A stretch of DNA of 64,000 nt from Corynebacterium jeikeium (GTDB taxonomy: Bacteria; Actinomycetota; Actinomycetes; Mycobacteriales; Mycobacteriaceae). How positions within the stretch are numbered: the first letter of the stretch is position 1; each line of letters starts with the position of its first letter. The DNA is taken from positions 1 through 64,000 of the forward strand of contig NZ_JFCH01000025.1 in the NCBI RefSeq assembly GCF_000738175.1. Reading direction: 5' to 3'. Position numbers and translations under genes: made by a program. Shown here one piece after another: positions 36,410-45,108 of this stretch. A model generated the notes under the pieces. The model was not told the origin of the DNA. It searched no databases and saw nothing but the letters and a program-made list of their open reading frames with translations.

Positions 36410-37264
36410 TTAATTGTACACGTAAAAGCCCTTGCCGGACTTGCGCCCGGTGTGACCTGCGGTAACCATGCGGCGCAGCAGCGGCGGGCAGGCGTAGCTC
36501 GGGTCGCCGAACTCCTTGTACATCACGTCTGCGATGAAGGCGCAGGTATCCAGGCCAACCATGTCGGCCAGGGTCAGCGGGCCCATCGGGTGGTTGGCGC
36601 CCAGCTTCATGCCGGTATCGATGTCCTCCGGGGTTGCCACGCCGTTTTCCACCATGCGCACTGCAGAGAGCATGTACGGCACCAGCAGGAAGTTCACGAT
36701 AAAGCCAGAGCGGTCCTTGGCGCGGATGGCCTGCTTGCCCAGCTTCTCGGTGGCGTAGGTCTGGGCCACCTCAACAACGTCTTCGTCGGTGGTCAGCGCC
36801 GGGATGACCTCCACCAGCGGCAGAACCGGAACGGGGTTGAAGAAGTGCAGCCCCAGCACGCGGCCCGGGTTCTTGGTGGCGCTGGCGATGGTCTGGATCG
36901 GCAGGGAGGACGTGTTGGAGCACAGCGGCGCCTTCTGGTCCTCGACAATCTCGTCCAGCTTGGCGAAGACGTCCTTCTTGATGTCCTCGTTCTCGATGAT
37001 GGCCTCCATGACCAGCTCGCGGTCCGCGAAGTCCTCGAGCTTGGTGGTGAAGGTCAGTCGACCCAGAGCTGCGTCGCGGTCCTCCTCGGACAGCTTGCCG
37101 CGGCTGACGGCCTTCTCCAGGGACTTCTCGATGCGAGCCTTACCCGCATCGGCAGCCTCCTGCTTGGCTTCCCAGACCAGCACGTCGCTTCCTGCCTTGG
37201 CTGCCACCTCTGCGATGCCGGATCCCATCAAGCCTGCACCGATAACACCTACACGCTGAACCAT
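36410..37264 (-). CDS. 3-hydroxyacyl-CoA dehydrogenase (3-hydroxybutyryl-CoA type)
   Basis: The 284-residue NAD(P)-dependent enzyme oxidises 3-hydroxyacyl-CoA. It has a Rossmann start 'VGVIGAGLMGSGIAEV', 'SNTSSLPIQTIAS', the catalytic His in 'GLHFFNPVPVLPLVEV', and the C-terminal 'NHPMGPLTLADMVGLDT'. It is the monofunctional type, like FadB2 of mycobacteria. ATG 37264 follows GGAGTG by 5 nt; the GTG two codons earlier is less likely. It lies near the BCCT transporter but I see no functional link. Whether it prefers short chains is an inference. Confidence 0.9.
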   Translation of the reverse strand: MVQRVGVIGAGLMGSGIAEVAAKAGSDVLVWEAKQEAADAGKARIEKSLEKAVSRGKLSEEDRDAALGRLTFTTKLEDFADRELVMEAIIENEDIKKDVFAKLDEIVEDQKAPLCSNTSSLPIQTIASATKNPGRVLGLHFFNPVPVLPLVEVIPALTTDEDVVEVAQTYATEKLGKQAIRAKDRSGFIVNFLLVPYMLSAVRMVENGVATPEDIDTGMKLGANHPMGPLTLADMVGLDTCAFIADVMYKEFGDPSYACPPLLRRMVTAGHTGRKSGKGFYVYN

Positions 37265-37349
37265 GGTCACTCCTTTTTTATAGGTTTATTCGTACTTGAT
37301 CCAGCCTACCGATGTTGTAGGTGCGATTGTGCTTAACGGTTTTCCTGAT

Positions 37350-39206
37350 CTATTCCTTATTGACGCCCTCATCTTCCGCTGAGCTTTCGTCCTCAGCCTT
37401 CTCTTCCGTAATCAGTTCGCCCTCCTGGTCATACATCGGGCGCGCGGGGGCAACTTCTGCCTCATTGTCCACGTCACCCACGATCCCGAGGTCACCCTCA
37501 ATGCGCACGTTGCCGGGGATAACGAGGTTGCCTTCCGCGTCGTACTCAAATCGCGCGTGCTCCTTACCCTCGTTGTCATAGCCAGGTGACGGGCGAGCCT
37601 CGTGCTCGGCCAGCTTCTCCGCGGAGTCGGTCTTGCCCCACTGGCGACTCGGCGGCTCGGGACGCGCCGCAGAGTCGTCGTTCATTCCCTTCACAAGGGA
37701 GAACATCATGACGAAGTTGAACACCACGAACGGGAAGCCAATGATGATCACGGTTTGCTGCAGCGCGTCGATGCCGGAATCTGGAGCCATGATCAGGATG
37801 GAGCCGGCGACCGCGCCGATCATGATGCACCACAGCAGGCGGTACATCAGCGGGGTCTTACCCTCCTCACCGGCGGCGAACATGTCGGTGATCAGCGCGG
37901 CGGAGTCGATGGAGGTGACAAAGAAGATGGCGATAACGAATAGCGCCAGGATGCTGATGGCCATGGTCCACGGGAAGTGCTCCAGGAAGGTGAACAGTGC
38001 TGTGGCAGGATCGCCTTCTTCCACGATCGGCTGGGTCAGCACGCCAGGTTCCTTCTTTTCGATGTCCAGGCCGGCGTAGCCAAAGACGGAGAACCATAAG
38101 ATGGTGAATGCGGTCGGCAGCAGCAGCACGCCACCGATGAACTCGCGGACGGTACGGCCGCGGGAAATGCGGGCAACGAACATGCCAACGAAAGGCGACC
38201 AACAGATCGTCCACGCCCAGTAGAAGACCGTCCACTTACCCTGCCAGCCGGGGTTTACCTGCTGTGAGTCGGACCAGAACATGATCTTCGGCAGGTACTC
38301 CGCGTACAGACTGGTGGCATCCATCGTGCCGCGCAGCAGCAGAAGTGTTGGGCCGGTCAGTAGCACGAACACCATTAGCAGAGTTGCGGCGAGGATGTTG
38401 ATGTTGGACAGCCACTTAATGCCCTTAGATAGTCCCGTGGATACCGAGATGGACGATGCCGCCACGATGACGACAAGGATGCTGATCTGCACCCAAGCGA
38501 CGGTCTCCGCACCAAACACCTTGGCCAGACCAGAGTTGATCTGCAGCGTACCGAGCCCGACCGAAACCGCGATGCCGAAAACGGTGCCGATGATAGACAG
38601 GGCGTCAATAAGCTTTCCGGGCCACGAGTAAATGCTGGCGCCAAGGATGGGCGCGAAGATACTAGATACGCGTGGTGGTAGGTGGCGCTTGTAGATGAAG
38701 TAGCCCAGAGCAAGACCCGGCAGGGCGAAGATAACCCACATGTGCAGGCCGAAGTGATACAGGGTAAAGCCCATGGCCTCGCCGATCGCCTCTGGACTCA
38801 TCGGTTCTGCGTCCTGCATGGGCACGTTGACGACGTGGTTCATCGGCTCGGCCACACCGTAGAACATCAGCACGGAGCCGAGGCCACCGGCGAAGAGCAT
38901 CGCAAACCAGGACATAGTTCGGAATGCAGGCTGCTCGCCTTCCACACCCAGGCGCATGCGGCCGAAGCGGGAAACGAAGAGAACGATGAGGAACAGGAAG
39001 GCCAAGGAGATGCTGCCGATGTACAGCCAGTTGAGGTTCTCCAGCAGCCAGTTGGCACCGCCCTGCAGGGTTTCTGCGGCTCTGTCCTTGAAGATGATCG
39101 CGTAGCTGACGAAGGCAACGATGAAGCCAAAGGCAACCCAGAAGATTAACGGGTCGACTTTTACTTTTTCCGCGTTTGCCTTAGCTGTAGATTTTTCGCC
39201 TTCCAT
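37350..39206 (-). CDS. BCCT-family transporter for compatible solutes (betaine/choline/carnitine type)
   Basis: The 618-residue protein has 12 membrane segments (about residues 20-510) and a hydrophilic acidic C-terminal tail of about 110 residues. The BCCT signature region is 'FYWAWTICWSPFVGMFVARISRGRTVREF', with glycine-rich 'FGIAVSVGLGTLQINSGLAKVF' and 'FMFYGVAEP'. The long charged tail recalls the osmosensing C-terminus of BetP-like carriers, though here it is mainly acidic. Which substrate (betaine, ectoine, proline or choline) is open. GGGGAGTGA precedes the ATG. The tail encodes one TATTGACGCC word and the membrane part another. Confidence 0.9.
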   Translation of the reverse strand: MEGEKSTAKANAEKVKVDPLIFWVAFGFIVAFVSYAIIFKDRAAETLQGGANWLLENLNWLYIGSISLAFLFLIVLFVSRFGRMRLGVEGEQPAFRTMSWFAMLFAGGLGSVLMFYGVAEPMNHVVNVPMQDAEPMSPEAIGEAMGFTLYHFGLHMWVIFALPGLALGYFIYKRHLPPRVSSIFAPILGASIYSWPGKLIDALSIIGTVFGIAVSVGLGTLQINSGLAKVFGAETVAWVQISILVVIVAASSISVSTGLSKGIKWLSNINILAATLLMVFVLLTGPTLLLLRGTMDATSLYAEYLPKIMFWSDSQQVNPGWQGKWTVFYWAWTICWSPFVGMFVARISRGRTVREFIGGVLLLPTAFTILWFSVFGYAGLDIEKKEPGVLTQPIVEEGDPATALFTFLEHFPWTMAISILALFVIAIFFVTSIDSAALITDMFAAGEEGKTPLMYRLLWCIMIGAVAGSILIMAPDSGIDALQQTVIIIGFPFVVFNFVMMFSLVKGMNDDSAARPEPPSRQWGKTDSAEKLAEHEARPSPGYDNEGKEHARFEYDAEGNLVIPGNVRIEGDLGIVGDVDNEAEVAPARPMYDQEGELITEEKAEDESSAEDEGVNKE

Positions 39207-39581
39207 GGCGGGATCACTCCCCAGTTTCGGTTCTCGAACGTGTGTAGGTCTTGCCTTACCCTATCCCCTCGCCCGGACAATCATGCCCTCAGCGTGAAAA
39301 TAACTGGTTGCAGCAAGCCCGTTTCCGACGCTTGAACAGGGGTTTTATCGTTTGCGGGAAAAGCCTATTTAACGCGTAGCGACCTTGCAGACCGTCCACA
39401 GGGTTTTTCCAGGAAGGCACTTTAGATTAGTCCTCAGTGGTCGACAGAAAGGATTCACATACGAACGGTCATTCTCCTCTTGAAACGTCAGCAAGAAACC
39501 CCCAGGTTTTAAGTCCGCCTGGGGGTTTCTTGTTGCTGTTTTTAGCTGGAGCTCTAGGTTCCGGGCTCCGCCGCGGCCGAG
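39207..39581. other. Gene-free region with an orphan rightward terminator
   Basis: This 375-bp gap between the BCCT gene and the Gln-rich protein gene holds a long perfect hairpin (39492-39532). Rightward frames here (e.g. from GTG 39437) run through the hairpin and are not gene-like. Leftward, the BCCT promoter must lie near 39240-39310, but I see no strong boxes. Confidence 0.6.
39492..39543 (+). terminator. Strong hairpin followed by a T-tract, with no upstream gene on its strand
   Basis: Perfect 15-bp stem (39492-39506 with 39518-39532, 11-nt loop) followed rightward by TTGCTGTTTTT. The leftward side lacks a T-run. It may end an unannotated short RNA read rightward from about 39430, or serve as the leftward terminator of the gene at 39582. 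Confidence 0.7.
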
Positions 39582-40418
39582 CTAATTGTAGCTGGGCCTC
39601 CCGGTGGGCACGGCAGGGCTCTCGGTCATGCTGCTCAACATCTCTTCCAGATCTTCCAGGCTGTCGTCGAGCTGATCTTGGTAGTCAGACATGTCCGGGA
39701 AGTCCGAAGGCAAAGTAATGCCAGAGGGGCTGGGGAGCGAGGTCAGCGGGTTGTCTTCGTTCTGGTTCCCCGAAGTCTCTTCGTTGTTCTCGCCCGTCGT
39801 ATCCGTGGCCTCGGATGTAGAGGAGCTGGGCTTATCGCCACCATCGTCGTCACTTGAGACCAGGTTATAAAGAAGCACACCGCCAACCACCAGTGCAATA
39901 AGCACCAGCAGGCCGATAACGATCTTGGCTACGTTGCCATTGCCACCCTGCCCATTGGCGCCGTTGGGGCCGGGCTGGCCGTAACCCTGACCATATCCCT
40001 GGCCGGGCTGGCCATACCCTTGCTGACCGTAACCCTGCTGACCATAACCGGGCTGGCCAAAGCCCTGTTGGCCGTATCCCTGCTGCCCATAACCCTGTTG
40101 GCCGTAGGCAGCTTGGCCGTATCCCTGCTGACCAGGCTGACCGTAGCCCTGCTGACCAGGCTGGCCATAGCCACCCTGAGGGTTAAAACCGGGCGCACCG
40201 TACCCCTGACCGCCCGTGTTCTGGTAGCCCTGCGAGTTTCCAGTACCGGAGGCTCCGAATACCTGCGTGCTCTGATCATCCTGGCGGCGGTACTGTGGGG
40301 GCTCCGCACCCGCCCCTTCCGACTTGGCTTGCCCCAAGTATTCGGTCGGGTTGTCGGCGTTCTGCCCGTCCGCGCCGTTGCCTCCGCTGTTGAAAGGGTT
40401 TTTGTCCTGTGGTGCCAT
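39582..40418 (-). CDS. Membrane protein with Gly/Gln/Tyr repeat domain
   Basis: The 278-residue protein has a hydrophilic start, then about 75 residues of repeats such as 'QGYGQPGQ' and '[11 protein letters not shown]' (about residues 70-150), a single membrane segment near 160-182 ('[22 protein letters not shown]'), and an acidic, Ser/Asp/Glu-rich end outside (type II topology is likely). I do not recognise a family. The repeat domain is shared in kind with the DUF4282 protein at 12802 and would sit in the cytosol. The repeats are slippage-prone and may vary in number between strains. Confidence 0.7.
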   Translation of the reverse strand: MAPQDKNPFNSGGNGADGQNADNPTEYLGQAKSEGAGAEPPQYRRQDDQSTQVFGASGTGNSQGYQNTGGQGYGAPGFNPQGGYGQPGQQGYGQPGQQGYGQAAYGQQGYGQQGYGQQGFGQPGYGQQGYGQQGYGQPGQGYGQGYGQPGPNGANGQGGNGNVAKIVIGLLVLIALVVGGVLLYNLVSSDDDGGDKPSSSTSEATDTTGENNEETSGNQNEDNPLTSLPSPSGITLPSDFPDMSDYQDQLDDSLEDLEEMLSSMTESPAVPTGRPSYN

Positions 40419-40505
40419 TACCTAAAAACTTTCCGTGCCAGGAGCCTAGCTCAATCCTTCATGTGCCTTAGTTGCTTATGTGTCGCTGCACTTCGAGGCT
40501 TAAGA

Positions 40506-41471
40506 CTATCGCAGGTATCCTGCTGCCGCTCGAGTATCTGCGTTCTGCACCGCACGGCCGCCCCAGGAGAAGGAGGCCACGGTGTATCCGTTGCCGAAGG
40601 AGGCCGAGGCCAAAGTCTGGCGACCGTAATCGGACCAGCCCCACTTCGTGCCGTTGACACCCGGCAGGTGCACCGTTCCCCAGTTCTGGCGGGTGCCGTC
40701 AGCCGCCACGGGGCTGGCGGTGCGCATCCAGTGCAGAACCAGGGAGCGCGGGTGGCGGATACGCAGCTTGTGCAGGAATAGAGCGGTATCCGTCGCGGAT
40801 GTATAGGAGTTACCCCAGTGGGCGGCTGCACGGGTGTTGCGCAGGCCATACTCCCGGGCGATGGTGCTGATAGATCGTGGGTACTTGCGGTAGATCTTGG
40901 AGGCTGCACCGTCGTCGGAGAAGCGGATCATGCGCTCTGCCAGGTAGCGATCGGAGTTGCTGCGATCGCCGTAGCGCAGCACGTAGTCCGCCATGTACAG
41001 CTTCACGATTGATAGACCCGGGCGAGACTCATCCGCGTTCGGGGTCTTGGCAATGCCGTTATTGGTCACCACTGCCATGGAGGTGCGCGCAGGCACGTTG
41101 TGGATCGTGCGCACCTTGTAGCCGTTGTTCGGTGCCGGCCGGTGCGGTGCCGGGCGCTGCGGGGCGGAGGAACCCGGGATCTGGTTGGCGGACATTCCCA
41201 GCTGGTTCAGCGCATCCTCCACAGCCTGCGGAACCGGAGGCAACGGTGGGAGCTGCGGGAGCTGCGGCGGCGGGGGCAGCTGAACCTGTGGCATGGGCGG
41301 AAGCTGCGAGCCGGCGGGCGGACCTGCGGGCGCGGCATTCGTCGGGACGGCGAACCCTGCCACACCAATGGAGGCGGTCAGAGCCGCGGTGGCGATACCC
41401 TTTGCAGCAGAGCGTGAGCTCTTTGCCGCATGCCGCGGACGGTAGGTGTACTGGGAAAAGTCGAACGTCAT
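40506..41471 (-). CDS. Secreted serine beta-lactamase/transpeptidase-like protein
   Basis: The 321-residue protein has a Tat- or Sec-like signal (hydrophobic core about residues 25-45, cleavage near 'NAAPAG'), a Pro-rich linker (48-115), and a domain with a possible SxxK motif, Ser154-Ile-Val-Lys157, as in DD-peptidases and beta-lactamases. Second and third motifs (SxN, KTG) are not clear: 'SYTSATDTA' and 'GTKWGWSDYG' are candidates. It is likely a cell-wall-facing enzyme or degenerate relative. Upstream (41472-41609) lies a terminator-like hairpin of the phosphoesterase gene, so the promoter must be close to the start. Confidence 0.65.
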   Translation of the reverse strand: MTFDFSQYTYRPRHAAKSSRSAAKGIATAALTASIGVAGFAVPTNAAPAGPPAGSQLPPMPQVQLPPPPQLPQLPPLPPVPQAVEDALNQLGMSANQIPGSSAPQRPAPHRPAPNNGYKVRTIHNVPARTSMAVVTNNGIAKTPNADESRPGLSIVKLYMADYVLRYGDRSNSDRYLAERMIRFSDDGAASKIYRKYPRSISTIAREYGLRNTRAAAHWGNSYTSATDTALFLHKLRIRHPRSLVLHWMRTASPVAADGTRQNWGTVHLPGVNGTKWGWSDYGRQTLASASFGNGYTVASFSWGGRAVQNADTRAAAGYLR

Positions 41472-41527
41472 AACCTCAAGTCCCGTTTATTCATGTTGTT
41501 GCGCGCCGAGAAGTTGGCGTCACCTAG

Positions 41528-41549
41528 AAAAGGGGCAACAAAGTGCCCC
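41528..41549 (-). terminator. Terminator downstream of the phosphoesterase gene
   Basis: Read leftward: GGGGCA, 6-nt loop, TGCCCC (41549-41532), then TTTT. It sits between the phosphoesterase and the secreted protein gene and might also act as an attenuator of the latter. Confidence 0.6.
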
Positions 41550-41609
41550 GAGCGATAAACGCACAGCATAAATATACATAAATAGATGCTTATGCACCTG
41601 CTTTGAGCG

Positions 41610-42275
41610 CTAGGCGTCGCGGTAAAGAAGCTCCATAACCTCTTCATAAGGGGCGGGGTGCAGACCCCACGCATCCACTCCAACGTCGACCTGACCCGGG
41701 CCGGTGATGGGTGCGGCGGAGTGCAGGTGGCCGTGAATGACGTATGGCACGTCCAGGCGTAGAGAGTCGTAGCGAGACTCCATGCCCTCGTGATCCTGAC
41801 CGGGGCGCGGGAAGTGGCACAGCCAGGCAACCTCGGTATCGGCCTTCCTAGCTAGATCCTCGTTATCGGCCACTCCGTCGCCGTCCGGATCCCACGGGAC
41901 CACACACTGGTAGGGCTGCACGGAATCGAAAACCTCCAGGAAGCGGCGCTGCCGCTCGGCGCTGTTGGCGTGCAGCGGATGGCAGGAGTCGTGGTTGCCG
42001 GCGATCAGGTGAACGGTGACGTCCAGGCCAGAAAATGCCTCGGCCAGCAGGTCCAGCGCTCGTTCTTCCTGTGGACCCCACCCAGAGGAAATATCGCCGA
42101 GAACCCACAGCGTGTCGCCCGGAGCCAGGGCGCTGGTGAGGTTGCTCAGAATCGTTGCGTCGTGCCGCTCGACGTCCGCGTCGATTTCTCCGCTGGTGCC
42201 GTAGCCGCGTAGTTCGGCGACGAAGGGATGACCAAGGTGCAGGTCGCTGGTGAACCAGGTGCGGGGTTGATTCAT
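41610..42275 (-). CDS. Calcineurin-like metallophosphoesterase
   Basis: The 221-residue enzyme has all metal-binding blocks: 'TSDLHLGH' (D-x-H), 'LGDISSGW' (GD), 'IAGNHD' (GNHD) and 'VIHGHLHS' (GHxH). It resembles small YmdB/MPPED-type phosphohydrolases of unknown substrate. A palindrome GTTAGA-N5-TCTAAC lies 30 bp upstream. It ends at a hairpin (41528-41549). Confidence 0.87.
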   Translation of the reverse strand: MNQPRTWFTSDLHLGHPFVAELRGYGTSGEIDADVERHDATILSNLTSALAPGDTLWVLGDISSGWGPQEERALDLLAEAFSGLDVTVHLIAGNHDSCHPLHANSAERQRRFLEVFDSVQPYQCVVPWDPDGDGVADNEDLARKADTEVAWLCHFPRPGQDHEGMESRYDSLRLDVPYVIHGHLHSAAPITGPGQVDVGVDAWGLHPAPYEEVMELLYRDA

Positions 42276-42303
42276 TGGTCACTCCTTCTGTTGGGCGCAA
42301 GCC

Positions 42304-42320
42304 GTTAGAACCACTCTAAC
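42304..42320. promoter_or_regulatory. Palindrome in the divergent region between phosphoesterase and BASS genes
   Basis: GTTAGA (42304-42309), 5-bp spacer, TCTAAC (42315-42320): perfect arms. It is closer to the phosphoesterase start (42275). Operator role is inferred. Confidence 0.35.
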
Positions 42321-42371
42321 TAATCTCCCCACCCCCGTTCACGGCAGGCTTTTTCGGCGAATTTCATACTT

Positions 42372-42393
42372 TGAGACTACCGTCTCATATACT
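42372..42393 (+). promoter_or_regulatory. Leaderless promoter with embedded palindrome, BASS transporter gene
   Basis: The palindrome TGAGAC-N4-GTCTCA (42372-42387) abuts a -10 box TATACT (42388-42393), which ends 6 nt before the ATG at 42400. The mRNA would be leaderless. A weak -35 (TTCATA) may lie just upstream. A repressor on the palindrome would block the promoter. Confidence 0.55.
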
Positions 42394-42399
42394 GGTCAC

Positions 42400-43401
42400 A
42401 TGACGACCGAAGAGAAGAACACCGAAGCGCCCCAAAACGGCGCGGAAAACACTAAAGCCACCAATGCCGCCAATGCCTCTGAGGAACGCTCCGCCACCAT
42501 TGCCGTGTGGGCCTTCCCCGCATTCATCCTGATCGGCGCCGGCCTTGCACTGGCCAGCCCGGACACCTTCACTCCCCTGGCGGCGCACATCTCCACGATG
42601 ATCGCCATCATCATGCTGTGCATGGGCCTCACGCTGACGCTGCCGGACTTCGCACTGGTCATCAAGCGCCCCATGCCGATCTTCATCGGCGTGCTGGCAC
42701 AGTTCGTCATCATGCCGCTAGGCGCGGTGGCCGTTGCCAAGCTGCTGGGGCTGAACCCCATGCTGGCGGTCGGCCTGCTGATGCTGGGTTCCGTCCCGGG
42801 CGGCACTACTTCCAACGTGGTTTCATACCTGGCCAAGGGCGACGTCGCCCTGTCCGTGACCATGACCTCCGTCTCCACGATCCTCTCCCCGATCGTCACC
42901 CCGGTGATCATGCTGCTGCTCGCCGGCGAGGAAACCCCGGTGGACGGCGCCTCCATGGCGTGGAGCCTGGTCCAGACCGTGCTGCTGCCCGTCATCGGCG
43001 GCCTGGTCATCCGTGTGATCTTCGACCGCATCGTTCAGTTCTTGCTGCCGGTCCTGCCGTGGCTGTCCATCATCGCCATCGGTGGCGTGGTCTTCCCCGC
43101 CGTGGCCAAGTCTTCGGAGACCCTGATGAACGTCGGCGTAACCGTCCTGGTCGCTGTCATCATCCACAACACCATCGGCTACATCCTGGGCTACTTCGCC
43201 GCCCGCGCTACCGGCGAAACCCCCGCTGTGTGCCGTACCACCGCCATCGAGGTCGCCACGCAGTCCGCTGGCCTGGCCTCGGGCATGTCTGGCAAGTACT
43301 GGGCCCCGGAGGCCGCCATCCCCGGTGCGGTCGCCGCCGTGTGGCACAACATCTCCGGCGCTCTGTTCGCTTTCCTCATGCGCCGCTTCGCCAAGAACTA
43401 G
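42400..43401 (+). CDS. Bile acid:sodium symporter family (BASS) transporter
   Basis: The 333-residue integral membrane protein has about ten segments and the BASS hallmarks 'MGLTLTLPDF', 'VGLLMLGSVPGGTTSNVVSYLAKGDVALSVTMTS' and 'TAIEVATQSAGLASGM'. In bacteria such carriers (YocS-like, PanS-like) take up organic anions or keto acids with Na+. The N-terminal about 30 residues are hydrophilic. It is probably leaderless, controlled at 42372-42387. The next gene, an oxidoreductase, starts 12 bp after its stop. Confidence 0.9.
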   Translation: MTTEEKNTEAPQNGAENTKATNAANASEERSATIAVWAFPAFILIGAGLALASPDTFTPLAAHISTMIAIIMLCMGLTLTLPDFALVIKRPMPIFIGVLAQFVIMPLGAVAVAKLLGLNPMLAVGLLMLGSVPGGTTSNVVSYLAKGDVALSVTMTSVSTILSPIVTPVIMLLLAGEETPVDGASMAWSLVQTVLLPVIGGLVIRVIFDRIVQFLLPVLPWLSIIAIGGVVFPAVAKSSETLMNVGVTVLVAVIIHNTIGYILGYFAARATGETPAVCRTTAIEVATQSAGLASGMSGKYWAPEAAIPGAVAAVWHNISGALFAFLMRRFAKN

Positions 43402-43413
43402 CGGATCCCTACC

Positions 43414-44352
43414 ATGGGGTTCATGCGTATCTTCGGCTTTGAATCCTTCGGCGGCCCCGAGGTCACCCGCTTCCTCGACGTCGCCGACCCCACCTGGCAG
43501 CCCGGCAGCGTGCTGATCCGCCCCACGGCGATCAGTCTGAACCCCGGCGACATTAAAGTGCGGAACGGCCAACGCCAGGGCTCATTCCCGGTCTCCTTCC
43601 CCATGGCCATGGGCCGCGAGGCCGCCGGAATCGTCGTCGAGGCCGACCCTTCCACCGGGTTTTCGCCAGGTGATCGCGTCTTTGGCTCGGCTTTCTCCAG
43701 CACTGGTGCTGCGAGTGATTCTTTTGTTCTTTTGGACGCCACCTCGACCGCAGCTATCCCCAGCGGTGTAGAGGCCACGGATGCGGCCTGCCTCCCCGCG
43801 GCTGCTGGGACCGCCTACGACGCTTTGGCAGAACTGTACAACCTGGAAACCTGGCCGGATGAGGGCGCCCGTCTGCTGGTGATCGGCGCGGGTGGTGGCG
43901 TGGGCACGCATGCCCTGCAGTTAGCGCGACATTTCGACATTGAGGTCATCGGCATCGCCAGCGCCCGCAAGAAGATACTGGTAGAGCGCCTGGGGGCGCG
44001 GTTTATGGATACCGCGGAGCTAGGCAAGACCGGTTCCCACGTCACCGTTCCGCCGGTGGACGGCATCCTGGACCTCGTCGGCGGCGGGGTCTTGGAGGGG
44101 CTGGCGCATCTTGCACCAGAGGGCGCGATCCGCAGCGCTGCCGACAAGCAGCTGGCCGCCCGCCTGGGCGGTAGCGGCATCACTCGAGTCCGCACCCAGG
44201 AGCGTTTCGCGGAGCTCGCCCGCTTGGTGGCGGACGGCGCGATGCGTCCGGTGATCGGCAGAGAGCTGCCCTTCAGCGCCGCCGCCGAAGGCTACGAGGA
44301 AGTCGAGTCGGGCCACGCACTGGGGAAGGTCGTTCTCACTGTGAATGACTAG
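43414..44352 (+). CDS. Quinone oxidoreductase-like NADP-dependent dehydrogenase (MDR, no zinc)
   Basis: The 312-residue MDR protein has an N-terminal GroES-like domain ('FESFGGPEVTRFLDV', 'PMAMGREAAGIVVE', 'GDRVFGSAF') and a Rossmann motif 'LVIGAGGGVGTHALQLARHF'. Structural zinc Cys residues are absent, as in QOR-like enzymes. The substrate, probably a quinone or enone, is unknown. It is 12 bp downstream of the BASS gene and probably cotranscribed. Confidence 0.87.
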   Translation: MGFMRIFGFESFGGPEVTRFLDVADPTWQPGSVLIRPTAISLNPGDIKVRNGQRQGSFPVSFPMAMGREAAGIVVEADPSTGFSPGDRVFGSAFSSTGAASDSFVLLDATSTAAIPSGVEATDAACLPAAAGTAYDALAELYNLETWPDEGARLLVIGAGGGVGTHALQLARHFDIEVIGIASARKKILVERLGARFMDTAELGKTGSHVTVPPVDGILDLVGGGVLEGLAHLAPEGAIRSAADKQLAARLGGSGITRVRTQERFAELARLVADGAMRPVIGRELPFSAAAEGYEEVESGHALGKVVLTVND

Positions 44353-44409
44353 CGGAAGCGCTAGGCTTCTTCATTAATACGACTCTTTTCTTTACTTAAG
44401 GGAGTTTTC

Positions 44410-45063
44410 ATGAAGCGCATGTCTGCCCTAGCCCTATTCACCGTCGCCGCGATGAGTTTAAGCGCCTGCGGATCTGAAGATTCCAACGATGCCGCCGACT
44501 CCAGCAGCTCCGCTAACGCCTCTGCACAGCAGGATTCGGCAGCTAAGGATGAGGCCTCTAAAAAGGACGACAAGGCAGACGAAACCACGCGTGCAAAGTC
44601 CACCAAGAAGCCCGGCCCCAACCCCACGGTCCCGGGAGCGAGCGACCAGGCCCCTGAGCCCTCACCAGGCGATGGCTCGAGCTCCGAGCCCCGCAGGAAC
44701 GCAAGGACAACCCCCAGCAAAGTCGGAGGGGCTTGCGGAACCACTGCGGAAGGCGCCAAGCTCAAAGCGCACGAAGCAACCTCGTGCGAGTTCGCGCAAG
44801 CGATCTACCAGACTGCGTTGAAGACTAAGTTCGAACTTTTTGCCTTGAGTCCTGATGCGACGCCAATACCTCGCGCCTCTATTAGCGTCACCAGTCCGGT
44901 AAACAACGAATCTTACGACCTGAAGTGCACCATCGGCTCCGCTAACACCGATATGGACTGCATCGATCAAAGCGACCGCTCTGTAGGTGTAAGCGTCGGA
45001 TTCCCCAACGCCGGTTATCTCCATCGCGCGATGCCGCAGGTGCTGGCTCTATATAACAGCTAG
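44410..45063 (+). CDS. Secreted lipoprotein, unknown function
   Basis: The 217-residue precursor has a signal peptide with lipobox LSAC (Cys at residue 20), so it is lipid-anchored outside. A disordered Ser/Asp/Lys/Pro-rich linker (21-105) precedes a domain of about 110 residues with four Cys ('VGGACGTT', 'SCEFAQ', 'LKCTIGS', 'DMDCID') that may form two disulfides. Similar corynebacterial/mycobacterial lipoproteins are of unknown role. GGGAG lies 9 nt before ATG. Confidence 0.8.
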   Translation: MKRMSALALFTVAAMSLSACGSEDSNDAADSSSSANASAQQDSAAKDEASKKDDKADETTRAKSTKKPGPNPTVPGASDQAPEPSPGDGSSSEPRRNARTTPSKVGGACGTTAEGAKLKAHEATSCEFAQAIYQTALKTKFELFALSPDATPIPRASISVTSPVNNESYDLKCTIGSANTDMDCIDQSDRSVGVSVGFPNAGYLHRAMPQVLALYNS

Positions 45064-45108
45064 TCGCCCTCGTCCCGACCCCTGCACCCTTCACGGTTCA
45101 GGCGGCAG

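Noticed and set aside
39437..39718. Rightward 93-codon frame through the orphan hairpin
   Set aside because: It reads through the strong hairpin into the antisense of the Gln-rich protein gene; composition not gene-like.
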